Shown: one piece after another, positions 51,036 to 60,245 of the stretch
How positions within the stretch are numbered: the stretch's first letter is position 1
How the letters are laid out: every line of letters starts with the position of its first letter
NCBI GenBank assembly: GCA_050251035.1
Contig: JBFWNN010000009.1
Coordinates: forward strand, 44,386-108,385
Reading direction: 5' to 3'
DNA length: 64,000 nt
DNA from: Taklimakanibacter sp050251035
Lineage (GTDB): Bacteria > Pseudomonadota > Alphaproteobacteria > Rhizobiales > Aestuariivirgaceae
Notes under the pieces: generated by a model
What the model was told of the DNA's origin: nothing
Database searches by the model: none
The model's input: the letters and a program-made list of their open reading frames with translations, nothing else
Translations under genes and position numbers: made by a program

Positions 51036-52013
51036 ATGCGCGGCGGACCACCCATTCTCGAGATTAGGAACCTCAATGTGAGCTTGCAGGGCTCGTCCGG
51101 CGAAGTGCGGATATTGCATGATGTCGGCCTGACCTGCGCCGCCGGAGAGATCGTCGCGATTGTCGGCGAGTCGGGTTCGGGCAAGACCCTCACCGCACTG
51201 TCGATCATCGGGATGCTGCCCAAAAGCGGGAAGGTCTCGGGCTCCATCCGGTTCGAGGACAAGGAGATCGTCGGCCTGCCGGAGCCGCGCCTGCGCGCGC
51301 TCCGCGGCTCGCTCATTTCGATGATCTTCCAGAACCCGCGCGGCTCCCTTAATCCGGCCCTGCGGATCGGCTCGCAAATGATCGAAGTCATCAGGCGAAA
51401 TGACCGCTCGGCAAGCAAAACCGATGCGCGCGAGCGGGCGGCAAGACTCCTCGACAGGCTTGACCTGCGTGACCCGGAACAGTGCCTGAACCACTTTCCC
51501 CACCAATTGTCAGGCGGAATGTGCCAGCGCATTGCCCTGGCCATAGCTCTTTCAGGCGTTCCCCGCATGATCATCGCGGATGAGCCGACCACGGCGCTCG
51601 ATGTCGTGGTGCAGGCGGGCACCCTGGCGCTCCTGAAGCGGATCTGCGTCGACCAGGACCTTGGCCTCATCATCGTGACCCATGATCTGGGCGTGGTCAG
51701 GTCGATCGCCGATCGGGTCGTGGTCATGTATGCGGGCGAAGTCGTTGAAAGCGGCACGGTTGATGCCGTGCTCGCGACGCCATCACATCCCTATACGGCC
51801 GCCCTCATCGCCGCCCTGCCCAGCGACGACAGTGGCCGTGAGCGGCTGAAGCCGATTGACGGAATGCCGCCCGACCCAGCCCGTTACCCGCGTGGCTGCC
51901 GCTTCGCGCCGCGCTGCTCCTTGGCCAGAGCCGAATGCGCCACTCCGCCCGAGGCCACGGCTCGCGCCACCGGTTCCCTCGTCAAATGCCATTTCCCCCT
52001 GCTTGCCGCATGA
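51036..52013 (+). CDS. Oligopeptide/dipeptide ABC transporter ATP-binding protein, DppD type
   Basis: 325 residues with Walker A GESGSGKT, Q-loop MIFQNPRGSLNP, signature LSGGMCQRI, Walker B MIIADEPTTALDV, THDLGVV and the family-typical C-terminal cysteine-rich PRGCRFAPRCSLAR. It is one of the two ATPases of a Dpp/Opp importer. The stop overlaps the DppF-type start (ATGA). It is first of a complete DFABC-type set running to 56.6 kb. Confidence 0.95.
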   Translation: MRGGPPILEIRNLNVSLQGSSGEVRILHDVGLTCAAGEIVAIVGESGSGKTLTALSIIGMLPKSGKVSGSIRFEDKEIVGLPEPRLRALRGSLISMIFQNPRGSLNPALRIGSQMIEVIRRNDRSASKTDARERAARLLDRLDLRDPEQCLNHFPHQLSGGMCQRIALAIALSGVPRMIIADEPTTALDVVVQAGTLALLKRICVDQDLGLIIVTHDLGVVRSIADRVVVMYAGEVVESGTVDAVLATPSHPYTAALIAALPSDDSGRERLKPIDGMPPDPARYPRGCRFAPRCSLARAECATPPEATARATGSLVKCHFPLLAA

Positions 52014-53053
52014 CCCCGATCGATTGCACCCATCCCTACGTCGCCGCTCGGGATATCTTCAAGAGCTTCCATGGCGAGCCGGAGACTCCCTTCGATCCCG
52101 CCTGGGTTCTGAATGGCGTGTCGCTCGATATTCGCCGCGGCGAGTCCCTGGGCCTCGTTGGCGAATCGGGTTCAGGCAAATCCACCCTCGGCCGGATCAT
52201 CCTGGGCATGACGAAGCCGACGCGGGGGAGCGTCAGCTTCGAAGGCGTCGACATTGGACGAGAGAGCGAAAGCGAGCGGCGCCTTTCGCGAGCCAAGCGC
52301 CAGATCGTCTTCCAGGACCCTGTCGGAGCCCTCAATCCGCGGCGAACGGTCGCCGAGAACATTGAGCTGCCGTTGATCAACTTTGGCTGGGCCCCGGCGC
52401 GCCGGCAACAGCGCGTCGACGAGCTCATGTCGATCGTGGGGCTGGAACCCGGGCACAAGAGCCGTTTTCCACATCAATTCAGCGGCGGCCAGTGCCAGCG
52501 CATCGTCATCGCCCGGGCAATCGCCCTCGACCCGGAATTCCTGTTCCTCGACGAGCCGGTCTCCGCACTCGATGCCTCGGTTCAGGCGCAGATCATCAAT
52601 CTCCTTGTCGAGATACGCGACAAGCTCAGGCTCACCTGCCTGTTCGTGTCGCATGACCTCAAGGTGGTGAAGACCTTCTGCGACCGTACGGCCGTGCTCT
52701 ATCACGGGCAGCTCGTTGAGATAGGTCCGAGCCGCGAGGTTTTCGAGAATCCGCTGCATCCTTACACCCGGGCCTTGCGGGCAGCGGTTCTCAGCGTCAG
52801 GCGCCGCTCCGATCTTTCGAGCTTCATGAAAAGCGAGATCCTTGGTGCGGTGCCAACTTCATCGCCCGCTTGCCGCTATGTGCGTCATTGCCACCTGAGA
52901 CGCGCCATTTGCGAGACTGCACGGCCCGAGCCGGTCAGCCTGTCGCCGACACGCCAGACCGCGTGCCACGTGGTCAAGGGAGACCCGGGAGCATCTGCCG
53001 ATCGGAAAAGCCCGGCATTGCATCAACAACAGGAGGAAACCACGCATGCATAG
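52010..53053 (+). CDS. Oligopeptide/dipeptide ABC transporter ATP-binding protein, DppF type
   Basis: 347 residues: Walker A GESGSGKST, Q-loop IVFQDPVGALNP, signature FSGGQCQRI, Walker B FLFLDEPVSALDA, SHDLKVV, and the C-terminal cysteines in SPACRYVRHCHLRRAIC. It partners the DppD-type ATPase. The frame is open further upstream, but ATG 52010 is the natural start in the ATGA overlap. Its last codons overlap the binding-protein start by eight bases. Confidence 0.95.
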   Translation: MTPIDCTHPYVAARDIFKSFHGEPETPFDPAWVLNGVSLDIRRGESLGLVGESGSGKSTLGRIILGMTKPTRGSVSFEGVDIGRESESERRLSRAKRQIVFQDPVGALNPRRTVAENIELPLINFGWAPARRQQRVDELMSIVGLEPGHKSRFPHQFSGGQCQRIVIARAIALDPEFLFLDEPVSALDASVQAQIINLLVEIRDKLRLTCLFVSHDLKVVKTFCDRTAVLYHGQLVEIGPSREVFENPLHPYTRALRAAVLSVRRRSDLSSFMKSEILGAVPTSSPACRYVRHCHLRRAICETARPEPVSLSPTRQTACHVVKGDPGASADRKSPALHQQQEETTHA

Positions 53054-54662
53054 AAGCAGATGCAGCAAGGCATTGTTCGCGGGCCTCGCGATCGTCGCCG
53101 CGATCGTTCTTGCCCCATCCGTTATGGTGATCGCACCGGCCAATGCCCAGGAAACCAAGACCATCGTGGTCGGGATGGAAGGAGACCCCCTTGCACTCGA
53201 CCCGCATACTCATGCGCTGTGGCTGACCGCGCGGGTCGCCTCAAACATGTTTGAAGGCCTCGTGCAGCAGGACCTCACCAAGGCGGATGTGGACATTGCG
53301 CCCATCGTGCCGGCTCTGGCGGAAGGCTGGACGATCTCCGCCGATAAAAAGACCTATGTGTTCGCCTTGAGAAAGGGCGTCACGTTTCATGACGGCGAGC
53401 CATGGAATGCGAAGGCTGCGGTCTACAATTTTGATCGGATCATGAACCGCGAGTCCAAACAATTCTATGAGAAGGCCTTCCAGCAAAACACCTGGTGGCG
53501 CCAGGACATCGAGAGCTACAGCGCGCCCGACGACCACACGTTCCAGATCGTCCTCAAACACCCAAATGCCGAGTTCCTACGCCGGTTATCGCAAGGCGGC
53601 ATCGGCTCGGCCTGGATGGCGAGCCCCAAGGCGCTGGCCAGTGTCCCCAACGACGATTTCTCGAAGGCGCCCGTTGGCACCGGACCGTTCAAGTTCGTCG
53701 AACGGGTCTTCGGCGAACGCATCGTGCTTGCGAAAAACGCCGACTATTGGGACCCGGCGCGCACGCCCAGATATGACCGGCTGATCTTCCGTCCCATCGT
53801 CGATGTCTCGGCGCGCGAGCAGGCGCTGGTCACCGGCGCCGTGGACATCGCCGCAACGCCATCGCCCGACAACACCAAGCTCCTGGAGCAGCAGGGCTTC
53901 ACCATCGTGACCGGCGTGGTGCCGACGGTCTATGTCATCTGGTTGAACATGAAGGAGAAGGAGCTCGCCGATGTCCGCGTCCGCAAGGCCATCTCGATGG
54001 CCCTCGACCGCGACGGGCTGTCGAGCAAGCTGCGCAAGGGGCAAGCCATTTCGGCCTATTCGGTCCTCAATGTGGGCGGTCCCGGCTATGACGCCGACTA
54101 TAAATGCAATGCCTATGACCCGGAAGGCGCCAAACGCCTGCTCAAGGAGGCCGGCGTCGCGGAAGGTCTCGAGATGAAGATGATCTGGACGCCGGGCGGA
54201 GCGGGTGATGTGGGCATGGTTGCCGATGCCGAATGGTTCCAGCGCAATCTGGCGGAGATCGGCATCAAAGCCTCGATCGAGGTCCTCGACATCGGAACGT
54301 TCTTCACCCTGATGAACCAGGGCATGCCGCAAGGCTCGGACATGCTGCAGATCTCATGGGGCGAGAACTCGTTCAACTGGCTGGATGCGGTCGTGACCTC
54401 GTCGGCATTGCCGCCCAATGGCTACAATTCCGGCTACTACCAGAATGCCGAGGTTGACAAGCTGATGGTGGAAGCGCGCGAAGCTCCCACCGAAGAGGAC
54501 ATGGTGGCGAAGCTGCGCAAGGTCCGCGACATCATCTGTGATGACGCCTCCTTCATCCCGACCCATTCGCCTTTGGGCGTGCTGGCGACCAGCAAGAACA
54601 TCCGCAACCTTGTCCTGGCGCCACAGCATTGGCCGGACATGGCGATCGTGACCAAGGACTAG
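53046..54662 (+). CDS. Peptide/nickel-type ABC transporter substrate-binding protein (family 5)
   Basis: 538 residues with a signal peptide (cleavage after ANAQ, near residue 35) and the family 5 fold: DPLALDPHTHALWLTARVAS at the mature start, TYVFALRKGVTFHDGEPW, and VGTGPFKFVER. Despite the peptide name, members bind peptides, opines, glutathione or sugars. It carries cargo to the DppB/C-like channel encoded downstream. The gene starts inside the end of the dppF-type gene. Confidence 0.94.
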   Translation: MHRSRCSKALFAGLAIVAAIVLAPSVMVIAPANAQETKTIVVGMEGDPLALDPHTHALWLTARVASNMFEGLVQQDLTKADVDIAPIVPALAEGWTISADKKTYVFALRKGVTFHDGEPWNAKAAVYNFDRIMNRESKQFYEKAFQQNTWWRQDIESYSAPDDHTFQIVLKHPNAEFLRRLSQGGIGSAWMASPKALASVPNDDFSKAPVGTGPFKFVERVFGERIVLAKNADYWDPARTPRYDRLIFRPIVDVSAREQALVTGAVDIAATPSPDNTKLLEQQGFTIVTGVVPTVYVIWLNMKEKELADVRVRKAISMALDRDGLSSKLRKGQAISAYSVLNVGGPGYDADYKCNAYDPEGAKRLLKEAGVAEGLEMKMIWTPGGAGDVGMVADAEWFQRNLAEIGIKASIEVLDIGTFFTLMNQGMPQGSDMLQISWGENSFNWLDAVVTSSALPPNGYNSGYYQNAEVDKLMVEAREAPTEEDMVAKLRKVRDIICDDASFIPTHSPLGVLATSKNIRNLVLAPQHWPDMAIVTKD

Positions 54663-54719
54663 CCCCGGACCGGGGATGCCGGAACGGTCCGGCTTCCCTG
54701 TCCTCCATCGGATGATCAT

Positions 54720-55676
54720 ATGGCGAAGTTCCTGTTCAATCGTCTGGCGCAAGCCGCGCCCGTGCTCCTGGGGGTGAGCTTCATCGTGTTCATCTCGGTC
54801 TATCTCCTGCCAGGGGACGTGACCCAGCAAATCCTAGGTCTCGCGGCAAGCGAGAAGAGCATCGCCAGTCTGCGCGGGGAGCTGGGATTGGATCGGCCGG
54901 TGTTCGTCCAATATATCCTCTGGCTCGGCAGGGCGCTTGCGGGAAATCTGGGCGACAGCCATGTCATGCGCGCGCCCGTCCTCGATATCGTTGCGGGCAA
55001 AGCGCTCAACTCCCTACTGCTGATGGGGGCCTCGATGCTCTTGGTCATCACCGTCAGCCCACTGCTTGCGGCCTGGGCGGCTTGGAAGAGAGATTCGCCT
55101 TGGGATCGGTCCATCGTCATGGTCATGTTCCTGCTGGCGAGCCTGCCGACCTATTGGCTAGGCCTCGTCCTCATCCTCCTCCTTGCCGCCCAGGTCCCGC
55201 TCTTTCCTTCCGCCGGCATGAACGACATCGCCAATCCCGGCGGCTTCGGGGATGTCCTGCGGCATCTCATCCTGCCGACCTTGACCACCGCCGCAACTTC
55301 GGTCGCAATCGTCACACGCGTCACCCGTTCCGCTGTTGTCGATTCGCTGTCATCGCTTTATGTCACGGCGGCGCGTGCGCGCGGCCTCAGCTCGTTCTCC
55401 ATCCTGTTCCGGCATGCCTTCCGCACTGCCTTGCCGACCTTCGTCAATATCAGCAGCCTGCAGATCGGCTATCTCTTCGGCTCGGCGATCTTCACCGAAA
55501 TCGTCTTCGCCTGGCCGGGAATAGGGCTCCTTCTCTATAATGCAATAATTTCACGCGACGGTCCGCTGGTGCAAGGATGCGTGCTCGTCGTAGGCCTCGT
55601 CTTCGTCGCGGCAAGCCTCGTTTCCGACGTCCTCGTCAAGTGGCTCGATGTTCAACGAGAGAGCGAGAGCCCATGA
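54720..55676 (+). CDS. Dipeptide-type ABC transporter permease, DppB type
   Basis: 318 residues with six membrane segments. N-terminal FLFNRLAQAAPVLLGVSFIV and LPGD, LRGELGLDRPVFVQYILWL and the C-terminal EIVFAWPGIGLLLYNAI are standard DppB features. The coupling loop is YVTAARARGLSSFSILFRHA. It forms the channel with the DppC-type protein, whose start overlaps its stop (ATGA). Confidence 0.94.
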   Translation: MAKFLFNRLAQAAPVLLGVSFIVFISVYLLPGDVTQQILGLAASEKSIASLRGELGLDRPVFVQYILWLGRALAGNLGDSHVMRAPVLDIVAGKALNSLLLMGASMLLVITVSPLLAAWAAWKRDSPWDRSIVMVMFLLASLPTYWLGLVLILLLAAQVPLFPSAGMNDIANPGGFGDVLRHLILPTLTTAATSVAIVTRVTRSAVVDSLSSLYVTAARARGLSSFSILFRHAFRTALPTFVNISSLQIGYLFGSAIFTEIVFAWPGIGLLLYNAIISRDGPLVQGCVLVVGLVFVAASLVSDVLVKWLDVQRESESP

Positions 55677-56572
55677 CTATCGCCATGGCCGTTTCAGGCT
55701 CAGAGGGAACACCCGGCAAAGCCGGTCGCGCCAGCGTGCCCGGGCGGCTTCTGGCTTCGCTGCTGCGCGACCGGTGGTCCGCCGGCGCGTCGGCCATCAT
55801 TGCGCTCTTCGTGCTGTGCGCGATCTTCGCGCCCTGGCTCGCACCCTATGCACCCACACGGTCCGATATTGATCTGCGCCTCTTGCCGCCGTTCTCCCCA
55901 GGACACTGGCTGGGCGTCGACACCCAGGGGCGGGACGTGCTCAGCCGGCTCATCTACGGCACGCGTGTGTCCCTGGTGACCGGCCTTGTGCCGGTGGCGG
56001 TTTCGGCCGTGATCGCCGTGCCGCTTGGCTTGGTGGCCGGGTATTTCGATCGTCTCGGCGTCCTGGTCATGCGCGCCATGGACATCCTCTTCGCCTTTCC
56101 CATGGTGCTGCTCGCCATACTCCTCTCGGCGATACTGGGGCCGGGCCTCGTGAACATGACCATCGCTCTCGTGCTCGTGCTTTTGCCCTTCAACACCCGC
56201 ATCATCTATGTGGAAACGCTGAAGCAGAAGGGGGCGAGCTATGTCGAGGCGGCGGAAGCATTGGGCACGCCCGGTCACCGCATCATGTTCCGTGAGCTTT
56301 TTCCGCATGTCGCCGCTGCCGGCCTTGTCTATTCCTTCACCATCATTGGCACGATGATCGTCACGGCCGCGGGATTGTCGTTTCTGGGGCTTGGTGTCCA
56401 GCCGCCAGAGGCCGATTGGGGCCTGATGACCAGCGAAGGAAGGGCGGTACTCTATATTGCGCCCCACATAGCGACCGCGCCGGGCATTGCCATCTTCCTG
56501 CTGGTGACGGCATTCAACCTGATGGGCGATGCTTTGCGCGACGCCCTCGACCCGAAAAGCCTGTCCAGGTGA
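55673..56572 (+). CDS. Dipeptide-type ABC transporter permease, DppC type
   Basis: 299 residues with an N-terminal cytoplasmic extension, six membrane segments, the DppC hallmark HWLGVDTQGRDVLSRLIYG, the coupling loop YVEAAEALGTPGHRIMFREL and C-terminal GLSFLGLGVQPPEADWG. It completes the importer. ATG 55673 lies in an ATGA overlap with the dppB-type gene. A LysR regulator gene follows after about 55 bases. Confidence 0.94.
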   Translation: MTIAMAVSGSEGTPGKAGRASVPGRLLASLLRDRWSAGASAIIALFVLCAIFAPWLAPYAPTRSDIDLRLLPPFSPGHWLGVDTQGRDVLSRLIYGTRVSLVTGLVPVAVSAVIAVPLGLVAGYFDRLGVLVMRAMDILFAFPMVLLAILLSAILGPGLVNMTIALVLVLLPFNTRIIYVETLKQKGASYVEAAEALGTPGHRIMFRELFPHVAAAGLVYSFTIIGTMIVTAAGLSFLGLGVQPPEADWGLMTSEGRAVLYIAPHIATAPGIAIFLLVTAFNLMGDALRDALDPKSLSR

Positions 56573-56627
56573 GCCGTGATGTTCCTCAGGGATCATTGCA
56601 AGCGGAGTGAGATGGAGAGAGGAACCA

Positions 56628-57602
56628 ATGGGTCACCTGGATTGGGATAGCCTGAGATTTGTGCTGGCTCTGTCCGAGACCGGCTCCTACGCGGCGGCAG
56701 GCCGCGCCCTCAAGGTCACCCACGTCACCATCATGCGCCGGGTCGCGGCCCTGGAAAGCCGGCTCGGTGTCAAACTCTTCCATCGCAGCGAACAAGGCTT
56801 CCAGGCCACTCATGCCGGCCGTGAGATCGCCGCCTATGCAGCCTCGGTGAGCGAGGGGATTTCGAGCCTCGAGCGGCGTCTCGAAGGCCGCGACCGCAAA
56901 CCACAAGGAACGGTTCGGATCGCAACGACCGATACCTTGTTTCATGGCTTTCTCGCCCCGCAGGTCAAGAATCTGAAGGCCGCGTTTCCGGGGATCAACT
57001 GCGAGATATCGACAGACAACCGCTTCTTGAACCTGACAAAGGGCGAGGCCGATATCGCCATCCGCCCCTCGAACACGCCACCCGACTCCCTGTTCGGCAG
57101 ACGGGTGGCGAACCTTGCCTATGCGGTCCATGGTGCTCCCTGGACCAGCCGTAATCCCAGCCGTGAGCCCGTCATGAGCCGGCTCCCGGCCTTGATCGAA
57201 AGATTCTCCTGGGTCGGGCTATCGGAGGATCTGCAGCACACTGTGCCCTGGCAATGGTTGGGCCGGAATATTCCGGGCGAGCGCATCTGCGCCAGGTTCA
57301 ACAGCATCCTTGCCGCCACCCATGCAATCACAAGCGGCCTGGGCATCGGCATAGCGCCGTGTGTTCTTGCATCCGACAATACGAGGCTCGTTCCGCTGAG
57401 CCCGGTTCTCCCCGATTGCGACACCGACGTCTGGATTCTCTGCCACCGGGATTTGAAGGACTTGCCACGTATTCGCGGCGTGACGTCCCATCTGGCGAAC
57501 GCATTCCGCAAAGCTTCGTATCAATTCGATCCGCGGACGGCGCAGAGCCCGCTGGACAGGCTTCTGCGTGGCGATGAGCAGGTGGCGAAGGTCGAGTCAT
57601 AG
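56628..57602 (+). CDS. LysR family transcriptional regulator
   Basis: 324 residues with an N-terminal HTH (LDWDSLRFVLALSETGSYAA, VTHVTIMRRVAALESRLG) and a periplasmic-binding-like effector domain. ATG 56628 has GAGAGGA upstream; an earlier ATG at 56607 lacks one. It lies downstream of the Dpp-type importer and upstream of three SDR genes in the same direction, and may control either set. The ligand is unknown. Confidence 0.92.
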   Translation: MGHLDWDSLRFVLALSETGSYAAAGRALKVTHVTIMRRVAALESRLGVKLFHRSEQGFQATHAGREIAAYAASVSEGISSLERRLEGRDRKPQGTVRIATTDTLFHGFLAPQVKNLKAAFPGINCEISTDNRFLNLTKGEADIAIRPSNTPPDSLFGRRVANLAYAVHGAPWTSRNPSREPVMSRLPALIERFSWVGLSEDLQHTVPWQWLGRNIPGERICARFNSILAATHAITSGLGIGIAPCVLASDNTRLVPLSPVLPDCDTDVWILCHRDLKDLPRIRGVTSHLANAFRKASYQFDPRTAQSPLDRLLRGDEQVAKVES

Positions 57603-57665
57603 GACAAATCCATGCGCGGGACACAAGGCTCATCGGGGCGTCCGCCATGTCGAGACGGAGGCAGA

Positions 57666-58394
57666 ATGCAGCTTGCAGGACAAATAGCTTTGGTCACCGG
57701 CGCGGCGCGGGGCATCGGCGCGGAATGCGCTTGCGAGCTCGCGCGACACGGTGCGATGGTCATATGCTCCGACATCCTGCCGCTCGATAACATCGTCGCG
57801 CGCATTGCGGCACAGGGCGGCAACGCCGACTGCACCAGCTGCAACATCGCTGACGAGCGGCAGACCATCTCCCTGATCGAAGCGGCTATGAAGACGCATG
57901 GTCGCATTGATCATCTCGTTCATTGTGCCGGCATTGTCATCGAAAAGCCTCTGCTTGAAACAACAGCGGCAGACTTTGATCGGGTCACCAGCGTGAATCT
58001 GCGCGGTTCCTTCCTGATCGGCCGCGCAGCCTTGCGCGTTATGAACCGCGGATCGGCGACGTTCATTGCATCGGATCTCGCCTATCTGGGGCGAGCCAAT
58101 CACAGCGCCTATGTCGCTTCCAAGCACGGTGTCTTGGGTCTGGTGCGTTCATGGGCACATGAATTTGCACCGGCAATCCGCGTCAACGCGATATGCCCCG
58201 GGCCTACAAATACCGAGATGACATCATCCGCCAACCTGTCGGCTGAGGCGCGGGAAAAGGAATTGGCGCTGCCCATGCGCCGCTTCGCCGAACCGTCCGA
58301 GATCGCCGCGATGGCTGGTTTCCTCGCAAGCTCCTCGGCAAGTTTCATCACCGGACAAGGGATCGGCGTGAATGGCGGATCAGTGATGCCGTGA
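57666..58394 (+). CDS. Short-chain dehydrogenase/reductase, first of three
   Basis: 242 residues: TGAARGIG cofactor loop, HCAGIV for the NAG site, catalytic serine in FIASDLAYLG, YVASKHG, and a C-terminal GQGIGVNGG. ATG 57666 has GGAGG upstream; the longer frame is not required. It is more distant from the two SDRs that follow than they are from each other. Probably an NAD(P)-dependent alcohol dehydrogenase of unknown substrate. Confidence 0.9.
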   Translation: MQLAGQIALVTGAARGIGAECACELARHGAMVICSDILPLDNIVARIAAQGGNADCTSCNIADERQTISLIEAAMKTHGRIDHLVHCAGIVIEKPLLETTAADFDRVTSVNLRGSFLIGRAALRVMNRGSATFIASDLAYLGRANHSAYVASKHGVLGLVRSWAHEFAPAIRVNAICPGPTNTEMTSSANLSAEAREKELALPMRRFAEPSEIAAMAGFLASSSASFITGQGIGVNGGSVMP

Positions 58395-58501
58395 AGCCGG
58401 CTTCCTCCTTGTCGGCCTATGCTGCGCATCAACAAAATTGATGTGTTCAATCAGCCGGAAGTGAAACATCCTTGCGCGCGAAAATATCGTGAAACCGGAC
58501 C

Positions 58502-59308
58502 ATGGATCTGCAGTCGACCAAATCGGATGAACCGTATCGTCTCGATTTCAGGAATCGCGTCATCGTATTGACGGGCGGATCACGCGGCATCGGGTTCGGC
58601 ATTGCGCAGGCTTTCTGTCAAGCCAATGCCGCGCTTCACATCATTGCCATAGATCCAGAGCTTCCCGGCGTGGTGCAGAAGCTTTCGGGCGACCGCCAAG
58701 GCGGCGTAACGGGACATTATTGCGACATCACCGACGGCAAGGAAGTCGATCGCTGCCTCGCCGAAATCGGTCATATCGACGTGTTCATCGCCAATGCCGG
58801 GCTCGAGCGGATGACGCCAATCGATGATGCGAGCGTGGAGACCGAAGCGGCGTTCCGGCGGATCATCGACGTCAATGTCATCGGGACCTATTTGTGTATT
58901 CGCGCCGCCCTGCGCAATATGCGGGCAGGGGGCAGCATCATCCTGACCTCCTCCGTCTGGGGGAAGTCGGCGGTTGGCGCCTTTGGCGCCTATGTGGCCT
59001 CGAAACACGCCAATATCGGCTTTATGCGCGGCCTCGCCCGCGAACTGGGGCCGAAGGGCATCCGGGTGAATTGCGTCTGTCCAGGCTGGGTCAGGACCGA
59101 TTCCGCCATGCAATCATTGAGCCGAATGTCGGCCCGATCGAACCGCGCCGAGGCCGCGATCCTGGACGATGTCATTGCCGCGCAATGCCTGCCGGGTCTG
59201 CAGGACCCCGCCGATGTCGCGGATCTCTATCTGTTTCTCGCGAGTTCTCTTTCCCGGAACATCACAGGCCAAGCGATCAATATCGACCGTGGTGAGTTCC
59301 TGGGCTGA
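58502..59308 (+). CDS. Short-chain dehydrogenase/reductase, second of three
   Basis: 268 residues: TGGSRGIG, IANAGLERMTPIDD, serine in LTSSVWG, YVASKHAN, VCPGWVRTD, and the C-terminal NIDRGEF. It shares the unusual NAG(L/Y)ER(M/L)TP and DRGE words with the third SDR gene, 15 bases downstream, so the two look like a tandem duplication. A 107-bp gap separates it from the first SDR gene. Confidence 0.9.
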   Translation: MDLQSTKSDEPYRLDFRNRVIVLTGGSRGIGFGIAQAFCQANAALHIIAIDPELPGVVQKLSGDRQGGVTGHYCDITDGKEVDRCLAEIGHIDVFIANAGLERMTPIDDASVETEAAFRRIIDVNVIGTYLCIRAALRNMRAGGSIILTSSVWGKSAVGAFGAYVASKHANIGFMRGLARELGPKGIRVNCVCPGWVRTDSAMQSLSRMSARSNRAEAAILDDVIAAQCLPGLQDPADVADLYLFLASSLSRNITGQAINIDRGEFLG

Positions 59309-59323
59309 CAAAAAAGGTGAAAA

Positions 59324-60106
59324 ATGTATGAGAATGGCTTGAGGCTCGACGGCAAGACCGCGCTCATTGTCGGCGCCAGCAGCGGCATAGGTTTCGAAGT
59401 GGCGAAGGAATTTGCCCTTCAGGGAGCCGATGTCATTATCTTGGCGAACGACCCGGTAGTCGAAAAGGCGGCAGCCGAGATCAATAAATGCGCCTGCCGG
59501 CCCGTGTCCCATATCCTGTGTGACATCACCGACCGGTCGGAGCTCAGACGCAAGCTCGCGCCGCTCGAGCGCATCGATCTCTTGATTCACAATGCGGGCT
59601 ATGAACGGCTGACACCTCTGATCTGTTCCGGCGACGAGGTGGAGGCGGCATTCCATAGGATCGTCGATGTCAATCTCTTCGGCGCCTATTATGTGACCCG
59701 CGAGGTGGTGTCGCGGATGCCCGATGGCGGCCGCATCATCTATACGGCTTCGACCTATTCGAAATATGCGATCGCCAGGATGGCGGGCTACGCCAGCTCA
59801 AAGCATGCCCTGATCGGCATGATGCGGAGCTTCTCGCATGAGCTCGGCGCTCGTCGGATTACCGTGAATGCGGTCTGTCCCGGATGGGTGAATACCGAAT
59901 TCTCCAACCGCTCGGTGCGTGAAATCGCGGCGGAAACCGGTCGAACATTCCAGGATGTCGGCAATGACGTCCTCGCGCTGCAGGCGATCGCGGGGCATCT
60001 GGAGCCGCGGGACATTGTCGGTGGCTACCTGTTCCTGGCCTCCGATCTGGCCAAGGATGTGAGCGGCCAGACCATCCATGTCGATCGCGGCGAATACCAG
60101 AACTAG
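59324..60106 (+). CDS. Short-chain dehydrogenase/reductase, third of three
   Basis: 260 residues: VGASSGIG cofactor loop, HNAGYERLTPLI, serine in TASTYSKYA, YASSKHAL, VCPGWVNTE, and the C-terminal HVDRGEY. It is closest to the second SDR by shared wording. Expression with a deacetylase-fold gene and a Pot-type importer suggests sequential oxidation of an imported compound. Confidence 0.9.
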   Translation: MYENGLRLDGKTALIVGASSGIGFEVAKEFALQGADVIILANDPVVEKAAAEINKCACRPVSHILCDITDRSELRRKLAPLERIDLLIHNAGYERLTPLICSGDEVEAAFHRIVDVNLFGAYYVTREVVSRMPDGGRIIYTASTYSKYAIARMAGYASSKHALIGMMRSFSHELGARRITVNAVCPGWVNTEFSNRSVREIAAETGRTFQDVGNDVLALQAIAGHLEPRDIVGGYLFLASDLAKDVSGQTIHVDRGEYQN

Positions 60107-60245
60107 CGCTTCTTATGACCGCAATCCCTAACTTGAAGCCCCGGCGGACTTCTCCCATTGATTTTCCATATGCAAATGATTGCGATTTCGCCAGTTTTCC
60201 AAACCGACCGGCTGTCCGACCCTCAGGCAATCCGTCCATCCGGAA

